Positions 52,314 to 61,978 of a DNA stretch of 64,000 bases are shown here, piece after piece (within the stretch, counting starts at the first letter, position 1; each line of letters begins with the position of its first letter). The DNA is from Prado023 sp963736425 (lineage in GTDB: Bacteria; Actinomycetota; Actinomycetes; S36-B12; CAIYMF01), in assembly GCA_963736425.1 (NCBI GenBank), contig CAVTOX010000015.1, forward strand, positions 1 to 64,000, written 5' to 3'. The position numbers and the translations under genes are program-made. The notes beneath the pieces are model-generated. The model saw nothing but the letters and a program-made list of their open reading frames with translations. It searched no databases and was not told the origin of the DNA.

Positions 52314-55300
52314 GTGGTGGTCGGTGCGGGCGAGGTCGGTGAGGGCGAGGTCGGGGTGGTCGACGATGTTGACACCCGCGCTGACGACGCCCTCGACCGG
52401 TTCCTGCCCCCCGAGGACGACGGCGGGGTGGTCCGGACCCACCACGTGACGGCCCTGGTGCTCAGCAGGGACGGCGCCCAGTGGCTGCCGCGAACCCTGG
52501 CTGGCGTCGCCGGCCAGGGTCGCCCCATCGACCGGGTGGTCTGCATCGATGCCGGATCCACGGACGGCAGCGCGTCGCTGCTGGCCGGGGGGGGCCGTGA
52601 TCAGGTCCAGGTCCAGGAGCCCGGCCTGGCACGTGCCCTCGCCGCGGGGGTCGCCGCGGTGGCGCAGGCGACTGGATCCGACGTCGAGGGGCCGGTGGCC
52701 TGGTACTGGATCGTCCATGACGACTCGGCACCGGATCCCGGCTGCCTGGAGGCGCTGCTGAAGGGTGCCGACCGGAACCCCGCAGCCGGGGTGCTGGTGC
52801 CCAAGACCGTCGCGTGGTCGGATTCCGGCCGACTGGTCGGCGTGGGGAGCAGGTGGGCGCCCGGGACCCCGGTCGTCGATCCGCTGGAGCCCACCGAGCG
52901 CGATCAGGGTCAGTACGACGTCGAGCGACCCGTCTATGCCGGCGACTCCGCGGGCATGCTCGTCCGCGCGGACCTCTGGCGCTCCCTGGATGGAATGGAC
53001 GCGGCGGTGGGTGACTGGGCGGGGCCGGCCGACCTGTGCCGGCGGGTCTGGGCCACCGGCGCCGAGGTCATGTTCATCCCCGCTGCGGTCGTGGCCCATC
53101 GGCAGGCCGGCCATCGCGGCGTTCGGCCCAGCCCGGGACTGCCTCATCCCCGACGCCCGGCTCGTGCCGGCCAGCTGATCCTCGAGCTGAGCCAGGCCCC
53201 CGCCCTCGCGCTGCCCTGGCGCTACGTCCGCGCGTGGTTGTCGACGGCAGTTCGGGTGGTTGCGCTGTTGCTCACGCGTGAGCCGGAGGAGGCGACCGCG
53301 GAGATCGCCGGAGCGTGGCGGGTCCTGGGTCATCCGGGTCGGATCCACCGTGCGCGCCGCAGCCTGCGCCAGCCCCCGGGGCGCGACCTGACTCGGCCCG
53401 AGCACGTCCGCGCCAGTCGGGGCGCCGCCCTGGCGCACTCCCTGGACGGCTGGGCCGCCGGGTCGCGCCGCACCTCGGCGCGGACCTGGTGGCCGCCTCC
53501 GAGTCGCCTCTGGCACCCGCTGGCGATCGCCGGGGCCCTGGCGCTGGCCGCCTTCGTGCGCGATCCCGGAGCACTCCTGGGGGCGGGCGCCCTGCGCGGA
53601 GGTGGGCTGCTGCCCGCTCCCGGCGCCATGGACCTGCTCGACGGCTACCTCGCCAGCTGGCACCCTGCCCGGTTCGGCAGCGCCCTTCCGATGCCGGCGT
53701 ACCTGCCGCTGCTCTCGGCGGCCAGCGTGCCGTTCCTGGGCTCGGTTGACCTTGTGCTCCGGACTGGCGTTCGGGTTGGCCGTACCGCTGGCCTTCCTGA
53801 GCTGCTACGCGTCCCTGGGTCAGGCCTGGACCGGCCGGCACCGGGTCGCGATGTCGCTGGCGTATGCCGTCCTGCCCGCCGGCGTCGCAGCGATGGGGGG
53901 CGGGCGGATCTCGACACTGGCCGTCCTCCTGCTCGGCCCCCCGGCGGCCCGGCTGATCGCCCGGGCGTTGACTCTGGCCCGCACCGGGTCCCCGGGGATC
54001 CGGCCGGCGCTGGCCGCGGGCACGATGCTGGGCGTCCTTGTCGCCTTCGCCCCGTCGGTGTACCTGGTGGCGGTCCTTGGCGCGCTGCTGGGCTGGATCG
54101 GGCTCCGGCTCGCGGTCTGGCCGCTGCGGACGGGGCTGATCGTCCTGGGGGTCTCCGCGTTGTTCCTCGCGCTCTGGATCCCGCGCGTCCTGCGGGCGCC
54201 CTGGCTGGCGGTCAGCGAGCTGGGCGTCAATGACCCCACCCTCGGGACCCCGGGGCCCGCCCTCTGGGGGCTGGCGCCGGGGGGACCGACATCGGTCGCC
54301 TGGGCGGGGATCCCGCTGGTCGCGGTGGCGATCCTGGCAGTGGTCGCCGCGAGATTCGCGACACGTGCCCTGGTGTTCCTCGCGGCAGCGATCGGGCTGG
54401 TGGCCGCGGCGGCATGGTTGGAGCCGGTCGCAGGTCGGCTGTGGCCGGAGCTGGAGCCGGGGATGCTCTGGCCCGGGGTGCTCCTGCTCCTCGCCGCGGC
54501 CATGCTCGCGCTTCTTGTGGCTCACGTCGCGGCGAGGCCCGGATTGGCCGGGGAGCTGCTGTCGGTGGTGTGGGTGCTGTGCATCGCCGCCCTGTTCGTG
54601 GGGTGGTGGGTGGCTCCGCAGACCCTTTCCGTGGGCACCGGAACAGGGATCCCCCCGGTGGTGAGCCTCGATGCGTCGTCCCAGGCCCGGCCCCGGTCGC
54701 TGGTCCTGGATCGCCTGGACGGCGCCTTGCGCTACGCCGTGGCCAGCGGGCCGCAGGTGAACCTCGGTGACGCCGACGCAGTGGCCGGGTCAGCGGTGGA
54801 CCCCGGTTTCGACGATGCGGTGGCGGGGCTCGTGTCGGGGGCCAGCGGCGAGGTGGAGCAGGAGCTCGGGGGTCGTGCGATCCGCTTCGTGGTCTTCGAC
54901 GGGCCGCCTGAGGACCCCGTGGTCACCGAGCTGGACGCGACGATCGGCCTGCGCCAGCTGGCCCGCGCCCCGGAGCAGTCGCTGTGGCTGGTGGCCGGTG
55001 AGCCGACTCGCGCCGAGCTGACCGACCGCACCCCGGTGTCCCAGGGTCCCGGGGGGATCGTGCCGCTTGAGGTCCCGGTGCTCACGACCCCCACGACCAT
55101 CGATGTGGTGCTGCACCCCCAGACCCAGCTCCCGCGTCGGCTCGTGGTCGCCGAGCAGGTCGACCCCGGGTGGCGGGGCTCGCTGGCTGGCCGCCCGCTG
55201 GACCTCGTCGCCGATGCCCGAGGCATGCTCCGGGCCGAGATCGACGCCACCGGGGACCTGCAGGTGTCGCACCGGAGCTGGTGGCCGGCGGCGGCGGTCG

Positions 55301-55416
55301 CCCAGCTGGTGGTGTTCCTCGTCCTTCTCGTGCTGTCGCTGCCCAAGCGCCGGACGCTCGACCAGGATTCCGACGCCCCGACCGACGCCCCGACCGACGC
55401 CGGCGTCGCCGTATGA
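52314..55416 (+). CDS. Large GT2 membrane glycosyltransferase, one frameshift
   Basis: About 1033 aa. After an acidic N-terminus the GT-A domain runs to residue 270: VTALVLSRDGAQWLPRTL near 45, VCIDAGSTDGS near 75, WIVHDDSAPDPGCLEALL with the metal Asp near 132, GDSAGMLVRADLWRSLDG, and WAGPADLCRRVWATG. A long hydrophobic region with roughly eight to ten membrane helices follows, then a large extracytoplasmic beta-domain (about 760-960) and a final anchor helix. One extra base near 53760 splits the gene between the early and later membrane segments. It overlaps DUF5719 (ATGA). Likely an envelope polymer glycosyltransferase. Confidence 0.82.
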
Positions 55417-57080
55417 GGCGCATCCTCCTCGGGGGCCTGGCCTGTGCAGGGATTCTCGCTGCCGCCTTGGCCCCACGGATCGAGCCGGAGCCGGAGCCGA
55501 CGGCGTTCCGCCCCGTCAGCAGCTCCGTCCTGGTCTGCCCCGAGCTGACCGGTGCCGGCGGGGCGACCAATGTGCTGGCCGCGATGGTCGCCGGTCCTGC
55601 CGACGGGCCCGGGTCGGCCGTCCTGCGTCCGATGACCGCCACGGGGGACCTGATCAGACTGGACGGTCCGGGCGAGCCGGTCGCGGTTCGCTCTGGGCAG
55701 CGCTCGGTCCCACCGATCCTGATGCAGGCCGACGGTTCGTGGGCGCCGTCGGCTCTCGCCGGGGTGCTGGCTCGGCAGGTGGAGGGAGCCAGCCAGGGCC
55801 TGTCCTCGGCCGCATGCTCAGCTCCGGGGCCGCAGTGGTGGTTCGTGGGCGCCGGATCCCAGCTCGGGCGGGGCGCGGCCCTGCTCGTGAGCAACCCGGC
55901 CGAGGAGCCAGCCCGTTTCGACATCAGCCTCTACTCGGGAGCTGGGCCGGTGCAGGCGCTGGCGGGCAAGGGCATCGACCTCGGCCCGAGCTCGAGTGTC
56001 CGGCTCCGGCTGGACGCCCTTGCCCCCGATGAGGAGCTCCTCGCGATCGAGGTCCGCGCCACCAGCGGCCGGGTCGCGGCTGCGCTGCGCGATGTCGCGG
56101 TGCCCAGCGAGGACCGCCCCCGGGGCGTCGACTTCATCCCGGCGGCCCAGGCCCCGAGTAACCGAGTTGTGGTGGCTGGGATCCCCGAGGGTGACGGTGC
56201 CCGCGACCTGGTCCTGGTGAACCCGGGCGCCCAGTTCGCGACGGTGACGCCCCGGCTGCTCACGGCGGCCGGGCCGACGGCCATCGAGGGGCTGGCAGCG
56301 ATCGCGGTGCCGGCGGGGGCCGTCATCCAGGTGGACCTGACGCGCGTGCTCGCCGGCCGGCCGGGGACGTTGGACATGACCTCCGACGTGCCCGTCACCG
56401 GGGGCGCCCGGGTGGTCTGGGGCGGCGCTCGGCGCGAGATCATCTGGCTCTCGGGGGTGCCCCTCATCGACGATCCGGACCCCCTCGGCGGGGCAGCGGT
56501 GGTGCCCACCGGCCCCGGCCTGACCACGACGGTGACGATTGCGGCGCCTGACGGTGAGGTCCGCGGCACCCTGACCGTCGTCACGACCCCATCCCAGGAC
56601 GTCGCCACGCTCTCGGGCCGACAGACCGGGACGGACGCGGCGGGCACGGACAAGGCGGGCACGGACAAGGCGGGCACGGACAAGGCGGGCACGGACAAGG
56701 CGGGCACGGACAAGGCGGGCACGGACAAGGCGGGCACGGACAAGGCGACCACGGGTGATCCCGACGCAGCGGGGCCCGATGCCGCCCTTCCCGAGGTCGT
56801 GCTTGCGACCCAGGCCGCGCGCACCGAGGTGATCGCCGTCGCGGTCCCCGCGGGAAGCCAGCGATCGATCGTGGTGCCCGGTGGCGGCCCAGAGTCTCCG
56901 GCGGGCCTGACGACCCTCAGCTGGCGATCGGACCCCGGGTCGGGCCCGGTCGCGGTGTCGCACGCGGCACTCGATGCGACGATCCCCCTGGCCACGGGGT
57001 ACTCCTGGTGGCCGATCGCCTCGTCGGTGACCGCAGTCGGGATCCGGGAGGACCTCGGGATCCTCGCCCCAGTCGACTGA
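55413..57080 (+). CDS. DUF5719 family exported protein
   Basis: A 555-residue protein starting with a signal peptide (MRRILLGGLACAGILAAALA). The rest consists of repeated beta-sandwich units such as GAALLVSNPAEEPARFDISLYS and RDLVLVNPGAQFATVTPRLL. A low-complexity insert, seven tandem AGTDK units, sits at about residues 410-445. The family is conserved beside a GT2 gene and DUF3499 in actinobacteria, and probably assists the preceding membrane glycosyltransferase outside the cell. Its start overlaps that gene's stop. Confidence 0.85.
   Translation: MRRILLGGLACAGILAAALAPRIEPEPEPTAFRPVSSSVLVCPELTGAGGATNVLAAMVAGPADGPGSAVLRPMTATGDLIRLDGPGEPVAVRSGQRSVPPILMQADGSWAPSALAGVLARQVEGASQGLSSAACSAPGPQWWFVGAGSQLGRGAALLVSNPAEEPARFDISLYSGAGPVQALAGKGIDLGPSSSVRLRLDALAPDEELLAIEVRATSGRVAAALRDVAVPSEDRPRGVDFIPAAQAPSNRVVVAGIPEGDGARDLVLVNPGAQFATVTPRLLTAAGPTAIEGLAAIAVPAGAVIQVDLTRVLAGRPGTLDMTSDVPVTGGARVVWGGARREIIWLSGVPLIDDPDPLGGAAVVPTGPGLTTTVTIAAPDGEVRGTLTVVTTPSQDVATLSGRQTGTDAAGTDKAGTDKAGTDKAGTDKAGTDKAGTDKAGTDKATTGDPDAAGPDAALPEVVLATQAARTEVIAVAVPAGSQRSIVVPGGGPESPAGLTTLSWRSDPGSGPVAVSHAALDATIPLATGYSWWPIASSVTAVGIREDLGILAPVD
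56640..56744 (+). repeat. Seven perfect 15-base tandem repeats (AGTDK)
   Basis: GCGGGCACGGACAAG is repeated seven times with no mismatch, encoding AGTDK each time, inside the DUF5719 gene. Perfect identity implies recent expansion or active slippage; since 15 is a multiple of three, copy changes keep the frame. Confidence 0.95.
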
Positions 57081-57188
57081 GCGGTCCCTGCGTGGCTGGA
57101 CGTCGGGTCGTGCCCGGAGTCGTACGTCGCGGCGCGACGACACGTCCTGAATCCTGGCACGGTGATCTGCGATGTCAGCCGTTGCGAG

Positions 57189-57194
57189 TAGGTT
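57189..57194 (+). promoter_or_regulatory. -10 box for leaderless DUF3499 mRNA
   Basis: TAGGTT ends six bases before the GTG at 57201, which has no ribosome site. Confidence 0.5.
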
Positions 57195-57200
57195 GCCCCT

Positions 57201-57572
57201 GTGAGTTCAGTTCGTCGTTGCTCGAAGCCGGCGTGTGCGCGGCCGGCTGTCTCGACGCTGACCTACGTGTACTCCGACTCGACCGCGGTCCTCGGTCCCC
57301 TGGCCACCTACGCCGAGCCGCACTGCTACGACCTCTGCCAGATCCACAGCGAGCGGATGACAGTCCCGCGCGGTTGGGAGGTCGTCCGGCTTGAGCCCGA
57401 CCCGGATGCCCTGCGCCCCAGCAGTGACGATCTCGAGGCCCTGGCCAACGCCGTGCGGGAGGCCGCCCGTCCGCGGGTGGAGGTTCCCGACATGGTCGAG
57501 GTCGGTCGGCGCGGGCACCTGCGCGTGCTGCGCTCGGTCGACATCATCGACGACGCCGCCGCGATGCCGTAG
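57201..57572 (+). CDS. DUF3499 family protein
   Basis: A 123-residue actinobacterial protein of unknown function. Cys7 and Cys12 (RCSKPAC) and Cys42 and Cys46 (HCYDLC) could form a zinc site. TYVYSDSTAVLGPLA near residue 21 and RGWEVVRLEPD near residue 57 are the core. The GTG start is supported by its TAGGTT box. It usually sits next to manB, as here. Confidence 0.85.
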   Translation: MSSVRRCSKPACARPAVSTLTYVYSDSTAVLGPLATYAEPHCYDLCQIHSERMTVPRGWEVVRLEPDPDALRPSSDDLEALANAVREAARPRVEVPDMVEVGRRGHLRVLRSVDIIDDAAAMP

Positions 57573-57664
57573 GCATCGCCCGTCGCCCGTCGCCCGTTCC
57601 CGATCTCGGGCCGACCCACTGCCAGCCGATGCTGCGGTCTGGCACGTTCGGACAGCCTGAGCGC

Positions 57665-57670
57665 TAGTGT
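57665..57670 (+). promoter_or_regulatory. -10 box for leaderless manB mRNA
   Basis: TAGTGT ends seven bases before the GTG at 57678, which decides that start over the GTG at 57669. Confidence 0.5.
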
Positions 57671-57677
57671 GACCGCC

Positions 57678-59066
57678 GTGCGCGACCTCACCCAGATCAT
57701 CAAGGCCTATGACGTCCGTGGGGTCTACCCCGACCAGCTCGATGCCGAGCTCGCCGAGCGCGTGGGTGCTGCCTTCGCCAAGGTCGTGGGCGCCGGCCGG
57801 TCCGCCGGCGGGCCCGGTGCCGTCGTGGTGGGCCGCGACATGCGCCCGTCCGGCCCCGAGCTCGTGGCCGCCTTCTGCGCCGGAGTCACTGGGCAGGGTG
57901 TCGACGTCGTCGACATCGGGCTGGCCAGCACCGACCAGCTCTACTTCGCCGCCGGTCGCCTGGACCTGCCCGGCGCGATGTTCACCGCGAGCCACAACCC
58001 GGCCAAGTACAACGGGATCAAGTTGTGCCGGGCCGGGGCCACCCCGGTCGGGCAGGACTCGGGCCTGGCACAGATCCGTGACATGGTCGCCGAGCCCGTC
58101 CCGCAGTCGGACGGCCCGAGGGGTTCTGTCACCCACCGCGACCTGCTGGCCGACTACGCCGCCTTCCTCCACGAGCTGGTCGACCTCTCGGAGATCCGGG
58201 CACTCAAGGTCGTGGTCGACGCGGGCAACGGGATGGCAGGCCACACGGCACCGGCTGTGCTGGACATCCCGGCGCTGGACATCGTGGCCCTGTACTTCGA
58301 GCTCGACGGCACGTTCCCCAACCACGAGGCGAACCCGATCGAGGCCGAGAACCTGCGTGACCTGCAGGCCGCCGTCCTCTCTGAGGGGGCCGACATCGGG
58401 CTGGCCTTCGACGGCGACGCCGACCGGTGCTTCCTGGTCGACGAGCGCGGCAGGCTCGTGTCCCCGTCGGCGCTGACGGGCCTCATCGCCGCCCGGGAGC
58501 TCGCCAAGCACCCCGGGTCGTCGGTGATCCACAACCTGATCACGTCGCGGGCCGTGCCCGAGGTGATCGTCGAGAACGGCGGCGTCCCGGTGCGCACCCG
58601 GGTGGGCCACTCGTTCATCAAGGCCCGGATGGCCGAGACCGGCGCGGTCTTCGGCGGCGAGCACTCGGGTCACTTCTACTTCCGCGAGTTCTGGAACGCC
58701 GATTCCGGCATGCTGGCCGCGCTGCACACCATCGCCGCCCTCGGCGGCTCGCCCGAGGGCACGACGCTCTCGTCGATGCTCGCGCCCTATGAGCGGTACG
58801 TGGCCAGCGGGGAGATCAACTCCGTGGTCTCCGACGGTGCCGCTGCGACGCAGCGGGTGCGCGCCGCCTTCGAATCCGAGCCGGGTGTGACCTTCGATGA
58901 TCTCGACGGCATGACCGTCACCGGCCCGGACTGGTGGTTCAACGTGCGCCCGAGCAACACCGAGCCGCTGCTGCGACTCAACGCCGAGGCGCCGGACCAG
59001 GCCGCGCTGGACACCCTGCGCGATAGGGTCCTCGCGTTGATCCGTGACGAGGAGGGCCAGGCGTGA
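57678..59066 (+). CDS. manB: Phosphomannomutase/phosphoglucomutase
   Basis: Interconverts mannose-6-phosphate and mannose-1-phosphate (and often glucose phosphates), feeding manC. The 462-residue protein starts MRDLTQIIKAYDVRG, the family norm. Motifs: the phosphoserine loop FTASHNPAKYNG near residue 101, the metal site DGDADR near residue 242, and the substrate loop GEHSGH near residue 328, then the C-terminal RPSNTEPLLR phosphate site. The TAGTGT box places the leaderless start at GTG 57678. Its stop overlaps the Trm112-like gene (GTGA). Confidence 0.94.
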   Translation: MRDLTQIIKAYDVRGVYPDQLDAELAERVGAAFAKVVGAGRSAGGPGAVVVGRDMRPSGPELVAAFCAGVTGQGVDVVDIGLASTDQLYFAAGRLDLPGAMFTASHNPAKYNGIKLCRAGATPVGQDSGLAQIRDMVAEPVPQSDGPRGSVTHRDLLADYAAFLHELVDLSEIRALKVVVDAGNGMAGHTAPAVLDIPALDIVALYFELDGTFPNHEANPIEAENLRDLQAAVLSEGADIGLAFDGDADRCFLVDERGRLVSPSALTGLIAARELAKHPGSSVIHNLITSRAVPEVIVENGGVPVRTRVGHSFIKARMAETGAVFGGEHSGHFYFREFWNADSGMLAALHTIAALGGSPEGTTLSSMLAPYERYVASGEINSVVSDGAAATQRVRAAFESEPGVTFDDLDGMTVTGPDWWFNVRPSNTEPLLRLNAEAPDQAALDTLRDRVLALIRDEEGQA

Positions 59067-59278
59067 ACATCGACCCCGTGCTGCTGGAGATCCTTGCCTG
59101 CCCGTGCGAGCACCACGCCCCCGTGGCGCCCGACACTGCGGACCTGGCGGCGGCCACGGCCCTGGTCTGCACCCGGTGCAGCACGAGCTTCCCGGTGCGC
59201 GACGACATCCCTGTCATGCTCCTCGATGAGGCCACCCCCGGCCCTCAGGGCGTCGGCGCCGACCTGACCAGCAAGTGA
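59063..59278 (+). CDS. Trm112-like zinc-ribbon protein
   Basis: A 71-residue Trm112/YcaR-family zinc ribbon. Cysteines 13, 15, 36 and 39 form the probable zinc site; PVRDDIPVML is the conserved C-terminal stretch. Such proteins activate methyltransferases in eukaryotes; the bacterial partner here is unknown. The start GTG overlaps the manB stop. Confidence 0.85.
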   Translation: MNIDPVLLEILACPCEHHAPVAPDTADLAAATALVCTRCSTSFPVRDDIPVMLLDEATPGPQGVGADLTSK

Positions 59279-59300
59279 CGAGCGCTCAGGAGGGCTGGCG

Positions 59301-60278
59301 ATGAGCACCGAGGGCGGTACCAGGGCGGTCATCGCCGCGATGATCGCCAACGGCGGGATCGCGCTGACCAAGTTCGGGGCGTACGCGATCACCGGTTCCA
59401 GCTCGATGCTGTCCGAGGCGATCCACTCGGTGGCCGACACCGGAAACCAGGCGCTGCTGCTGATCGGGGGCAAGCGCTCCCTGGAGGCACCGGACGCCGA
59501 GCACCAGTTCGGGTACGGCCGCCGGCGGTACGTGTACGCGTTCGTGGTTGCCATCATCCTGTTCATGCTCGGCGGGATCTTCTCGCTCTACGAGGGGTGG
59601 CACAAGATCAGCCACCCCGAGGAGCTGAACATGGTCTGGGTTGCCTACCTGGTCCTGTTCATCGCCATCGGGCTCGAGTCGTGGTCGTTTCGGACCGCCT
59701 TCCGTGAGGCGAACAAGTCCCGGGGGAACCGGACGCTGAGGCAGTACATCGAGGACACGCGTCAGCCCGAGCTGCCCGTCGTGCTGCTCGAGGACATGGG
59801 CGCGCTGCTCGGCCTCGTCCTTGCCCTGTTCGGCATCACGATGGCCGTCGTGACCGGCGACCCCCGATGGGACGGCGTCGGCTCCCTTGCGATCGGCACG
59901 TTGCTGCTGGTCATCGCCGTGTACCTGGCGTTCGAGGTGTCCGGGCTGCTGGTCGGGGAGTCCGCGTTGCCCGAGCAGGAGACCGCCATCAGGGAGGCGC
60001 TCGCCGCCCAGCCCGGCGTCGACTCGATCATCCACATGCGCACCCTGCACACCGGACCGGACGAGCTGCTGGTCGCGGTGAAGATCGGTGTCCGCCGTGA
60101 CCTGCCCTCCAGTGAGCTCGCCGTGGTCATCGATGCGGCGGAGAAGCGCGTCCGCGCGGCCGTCCCCACGGCGAAGTGGATCTACCTCGAGCCCGACATC
60201 GAGCGTGCGTCGGCCGAGCCGGCGTCCGATGCGCAGCTGCCGCACGCACAGGAGCAGGCAACGGCCTCGGACGCGTGA
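59301..60278 (+). CDS. Cation diffusion facilitator family transporter
   Basis: A divalent-cation/proton antiporter of the CDF family, 325 aa. Six membrane segments: SSSMLSEAIHSVADTGNQALLL near residue 33 carries the metal site His/Asp of helix 2, and PVVLLEDMGALLGLVLALFG near residue 154 the Glu/Asp of helix 5. A cytoplasmic C-terminal domain starts at residue 225. ATG 59301 has a GGAGGG site. Likely zinc, iron or manganese efflux; metal unknown. A manA/SIS-type gene often found in this place is absent. Confidence 0.9.
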   Translation: MSTEGGTRAVIAAMIANGGIALTKFGAYAITGSSSMLSEAIHSVADTGNQALLLIGGKRSLEAPDAEHQFGYGRRRYVYAFVVAIILFMLGGIFSLYEGWHKISHPEELNMVWVAYLVLFIAIGLESWSFRTAFREANKSRGNRTLRQYIEDTRQPELPVVLLEDMGALLGLVLALFGITMAVVTGDPRWDGVGSLAIGTLLLVIAVYLAFEVSGLLVGESALPEQETAIREALAAQPGVDSIIHMRTLHTGPDELLVAVKIGVRRDLPSSELAVVIDAAEKRVRAAVPTAKWIYLEPDIERASAEPASDAQLPHAQEQATASDA

Positions 60279-60311
60279 GCGGCTGGCTGCTGGTGGCATC
60301 GCGCCGGAGGT

Positions 60312-60342
60312 GAGACAATGGTCTCTCCGACGGTCTGACCGT
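60312..60342 (+). other. Two small hairpins in the ahcY leader
   Basis: In the 163-base leader, GAGAC-AATG-GTCTC (60312-60325) and ACGGT-CTG-ACCGT (60330-60342) can each form a 5-base-pair stem. They lie about 100 bases before the ahcY ATG. They could be part of a regulatory RNA or be chance; I do not see the known SAH riboswitch core. Confidence 0.25.
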
Positions 60343-60441
60343 TGGGTGCGAACCATCGAAGCCTCGTGGAAGTTCGCCGGCAGGCCGCCCCCGGGTGGCG
60401 CCCCCACGCGCGCACCGCGCCGCACCGCAACGAGGAGCCCC

Positions 60442-61890
60442 ATGAACGACTTCAAGGTCGCTGACCTTTCCCTGGCCGAGTTCGGCCGCAACGAGATCCG
60501 CCTGGCCGAGCACGAGATGCCCGGCCTCATGGCGATGCGTGCCGAGTTCGGCACCAGCAAGCCGCTGACTGGCGCCCGGATCACCGGCTCGCTGCACATG
60601 ACCATCCAGACCGCCGTCCTGATCGAGACCCTCGTGGAGCTCGGCGCCGAGGTCCGCTGGGCCTCGTGCAACATCTACTCCACCCAGGACCATGCCGCCG
60701 CTGCCGTTGCGGTGGGCCCCCTCGGGACCCCCGAGGCCCCCCAGGGAGTGCCGGTGTTCGCCTGGAAGGGCGAGACGCTCGAGGAGTACTGGTGGTGCAC
60801 CGAGCAGGTCCTGCGCTGGCCGAGTGCTGATGGTGCCGCGACCGGCGGCCCGAACATGATCCTCGACGACGGCGGCGACGCCACGATGCTGGTCGTCAAG
60901 GGCATGGAGTTCGAGACCGCCGGCCTCGTGCCGTCTGCTGACGAGTCCACCTCCGAGGAGTACGCAGTCGTCCTGTCGGTGCTCCGGCGCTCCCTGACCG
61001 AGGACGCCACCCGCTGGACCCGCATCTCGGCGGGGATCAAGGGCGTCACCGAGGAGACCACGACCGGTGTGCACCGCCTCTACGAGATGGCGCGCGACGG
61101 CTCGCTGCCCTTCCCGGCGATCAACGTCAACGACTCGGTGACCAAGAGCAAGTTCGACAACAAGTACGGCTGCCGGCACTCGCTCATCGACGGCATCAAC
61201 CGCGCCACCGACACCCTGATCGGCGGCAAGGTCGCCGTCGTCTGCGGCTACGGCGACGTCGGCAAGGGCTCGGCCGAGTCCCTGCGCGGCCAGGGTGCCC
61301 GGGTGATCGTCACCGAGATCGACCCGATCTGCGCGCTGCAGGCCGCCATGGACGGCTACCAGGTGGCTCGCCTCGAGGACGTGCTCGGCATCGCCGACAT
61401 CGTCATCACCGCCACCGGCTGCCTCAACGTGGTCACCGCCGAGCACATGGCCGCCATGAAGCACCAGGCGATCCTGGGCAACATCGGGCACTTCGACAAC
61501 GAGATCGACATGGCGGGCCTGCACCAGTACCCCGGCGTCTCAGTGGTCAACATCAAGCCGCAGGTCGATGAGTGGCGCTTCGCCGATGGGCACACCGTGA
61601 TCATCCTGTCGGCCGGTCGGCTGCTGAACCTGGGCAACGCCACCGGGCACCCCAGCTTCGTGATGAGCAACTCGTTCACCAACCAGACGCTGGCCCAGAT
61701 CGAGCTGTTCACCAAGACCGACGAGTACCCGATCGGCGTGCATGTGCTGCCCAAGCACCTCGACGAGAAGGTTGCGCGCCTGCACCTCGACGCCCTGGGC
61801 GTCGGGCTCACCGAGCTGTCCAAGGAGCAGGCCGAGTACCTCGGAGTGGACGTGGCCGGCCCCTACAAGGCGGATATGTACCGCTACTGA
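60442..61890 (+). CDS. ahcY: Adenosylhomocysteinase
   Basis: Hydrolyses S-adenosylhomocysteine to adenosine and homocysteine, clearing the product of SAM-dependent methylation. The 482-residue protein has the NAD-binding GYGDVGKGSAESLRGQGA near residue 270, SKSKFDNKYGCRHS near residue 233 with the catalytic Lys/Asp/Cys, NVDNEIDM-like HFDNEIDM near residue 352, and the C-terminal KPHLDEKV-like KHLDEKVARLHL and PYKADMYRY. The ATG 60442 has a CGAGGAG site. An imperfect terminator follows. Confidence 0.97.
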   Translation: MNDFKVADLSLAEFGRNEIRLAEHEMPGLMAMRAEFGTSKPLTGARITGSLHMTIQTAVLIETLVELGAEVRWASCNIYSTQDHAAAAVAVGPLGTPEAPQGVPVFAWKGETLEEYWWCTEQVLRWPSADGAATGGPNMILDDGGDATMLVVKGMEFETAGLVPSADESTSEEYAVVLSVLRRSLTEDATRWTRISAGIKGVTEETTTGVHRLYEMARDGSLPFPAINVNDSVTKSKFDNKYGCRHSLIDGINRATDTLIGGKVAVVCGYGDVGKGSAESLRGQGARVIVTEIDPICALQAAMDGYQVARLEDVLGIADIVITATGCLNVVTAEHMAAMKHQAILGNIGHFDNEIDMAGLHQYPGVSVVNIKPQVDEWRFADGHTVIILSAGRLLNLGNATGHPSFVMSNSFTNQTLAQIELFTKTDEYPIGVHVLPKHLDEKVARLHLDALGVGLTELSKEQAEYLGVDVAGPYKADMYRY

Positions 61891-61915
61891 TCGGTCGCCG
61901 AGCCGGTCTGATCCC

Positions 61916-61969
61916 CACGAAGGTGGGGGGTGGTTGCTCCTCTCTGGGCAACAACCCCCCACCTTCGTG
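61916..61969. terminator. Strong bidirectional terminator hairpin
   Basis: CACGAAGGTGGGGGG at 61916-61930 pairs perfectly with 61955-61969; the stem extends seven more positions (one mismatch) to a 10-base loop at 61938-61947. It sits between the convergent ahcY and RDD genes. There is no U-tract, as is usual in actinobacteria. Confidence 0.85.
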
Positions 61970-61978
61970 CCGTCCGGC

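Noticed and set aside
60279..60441. SAH riboswitch before ahcY.
   Set aside because: The conserved core (GAGGAGCGCUGC-like followed by AGGCUCGG-like) is not present; only two small hairpins are seen.
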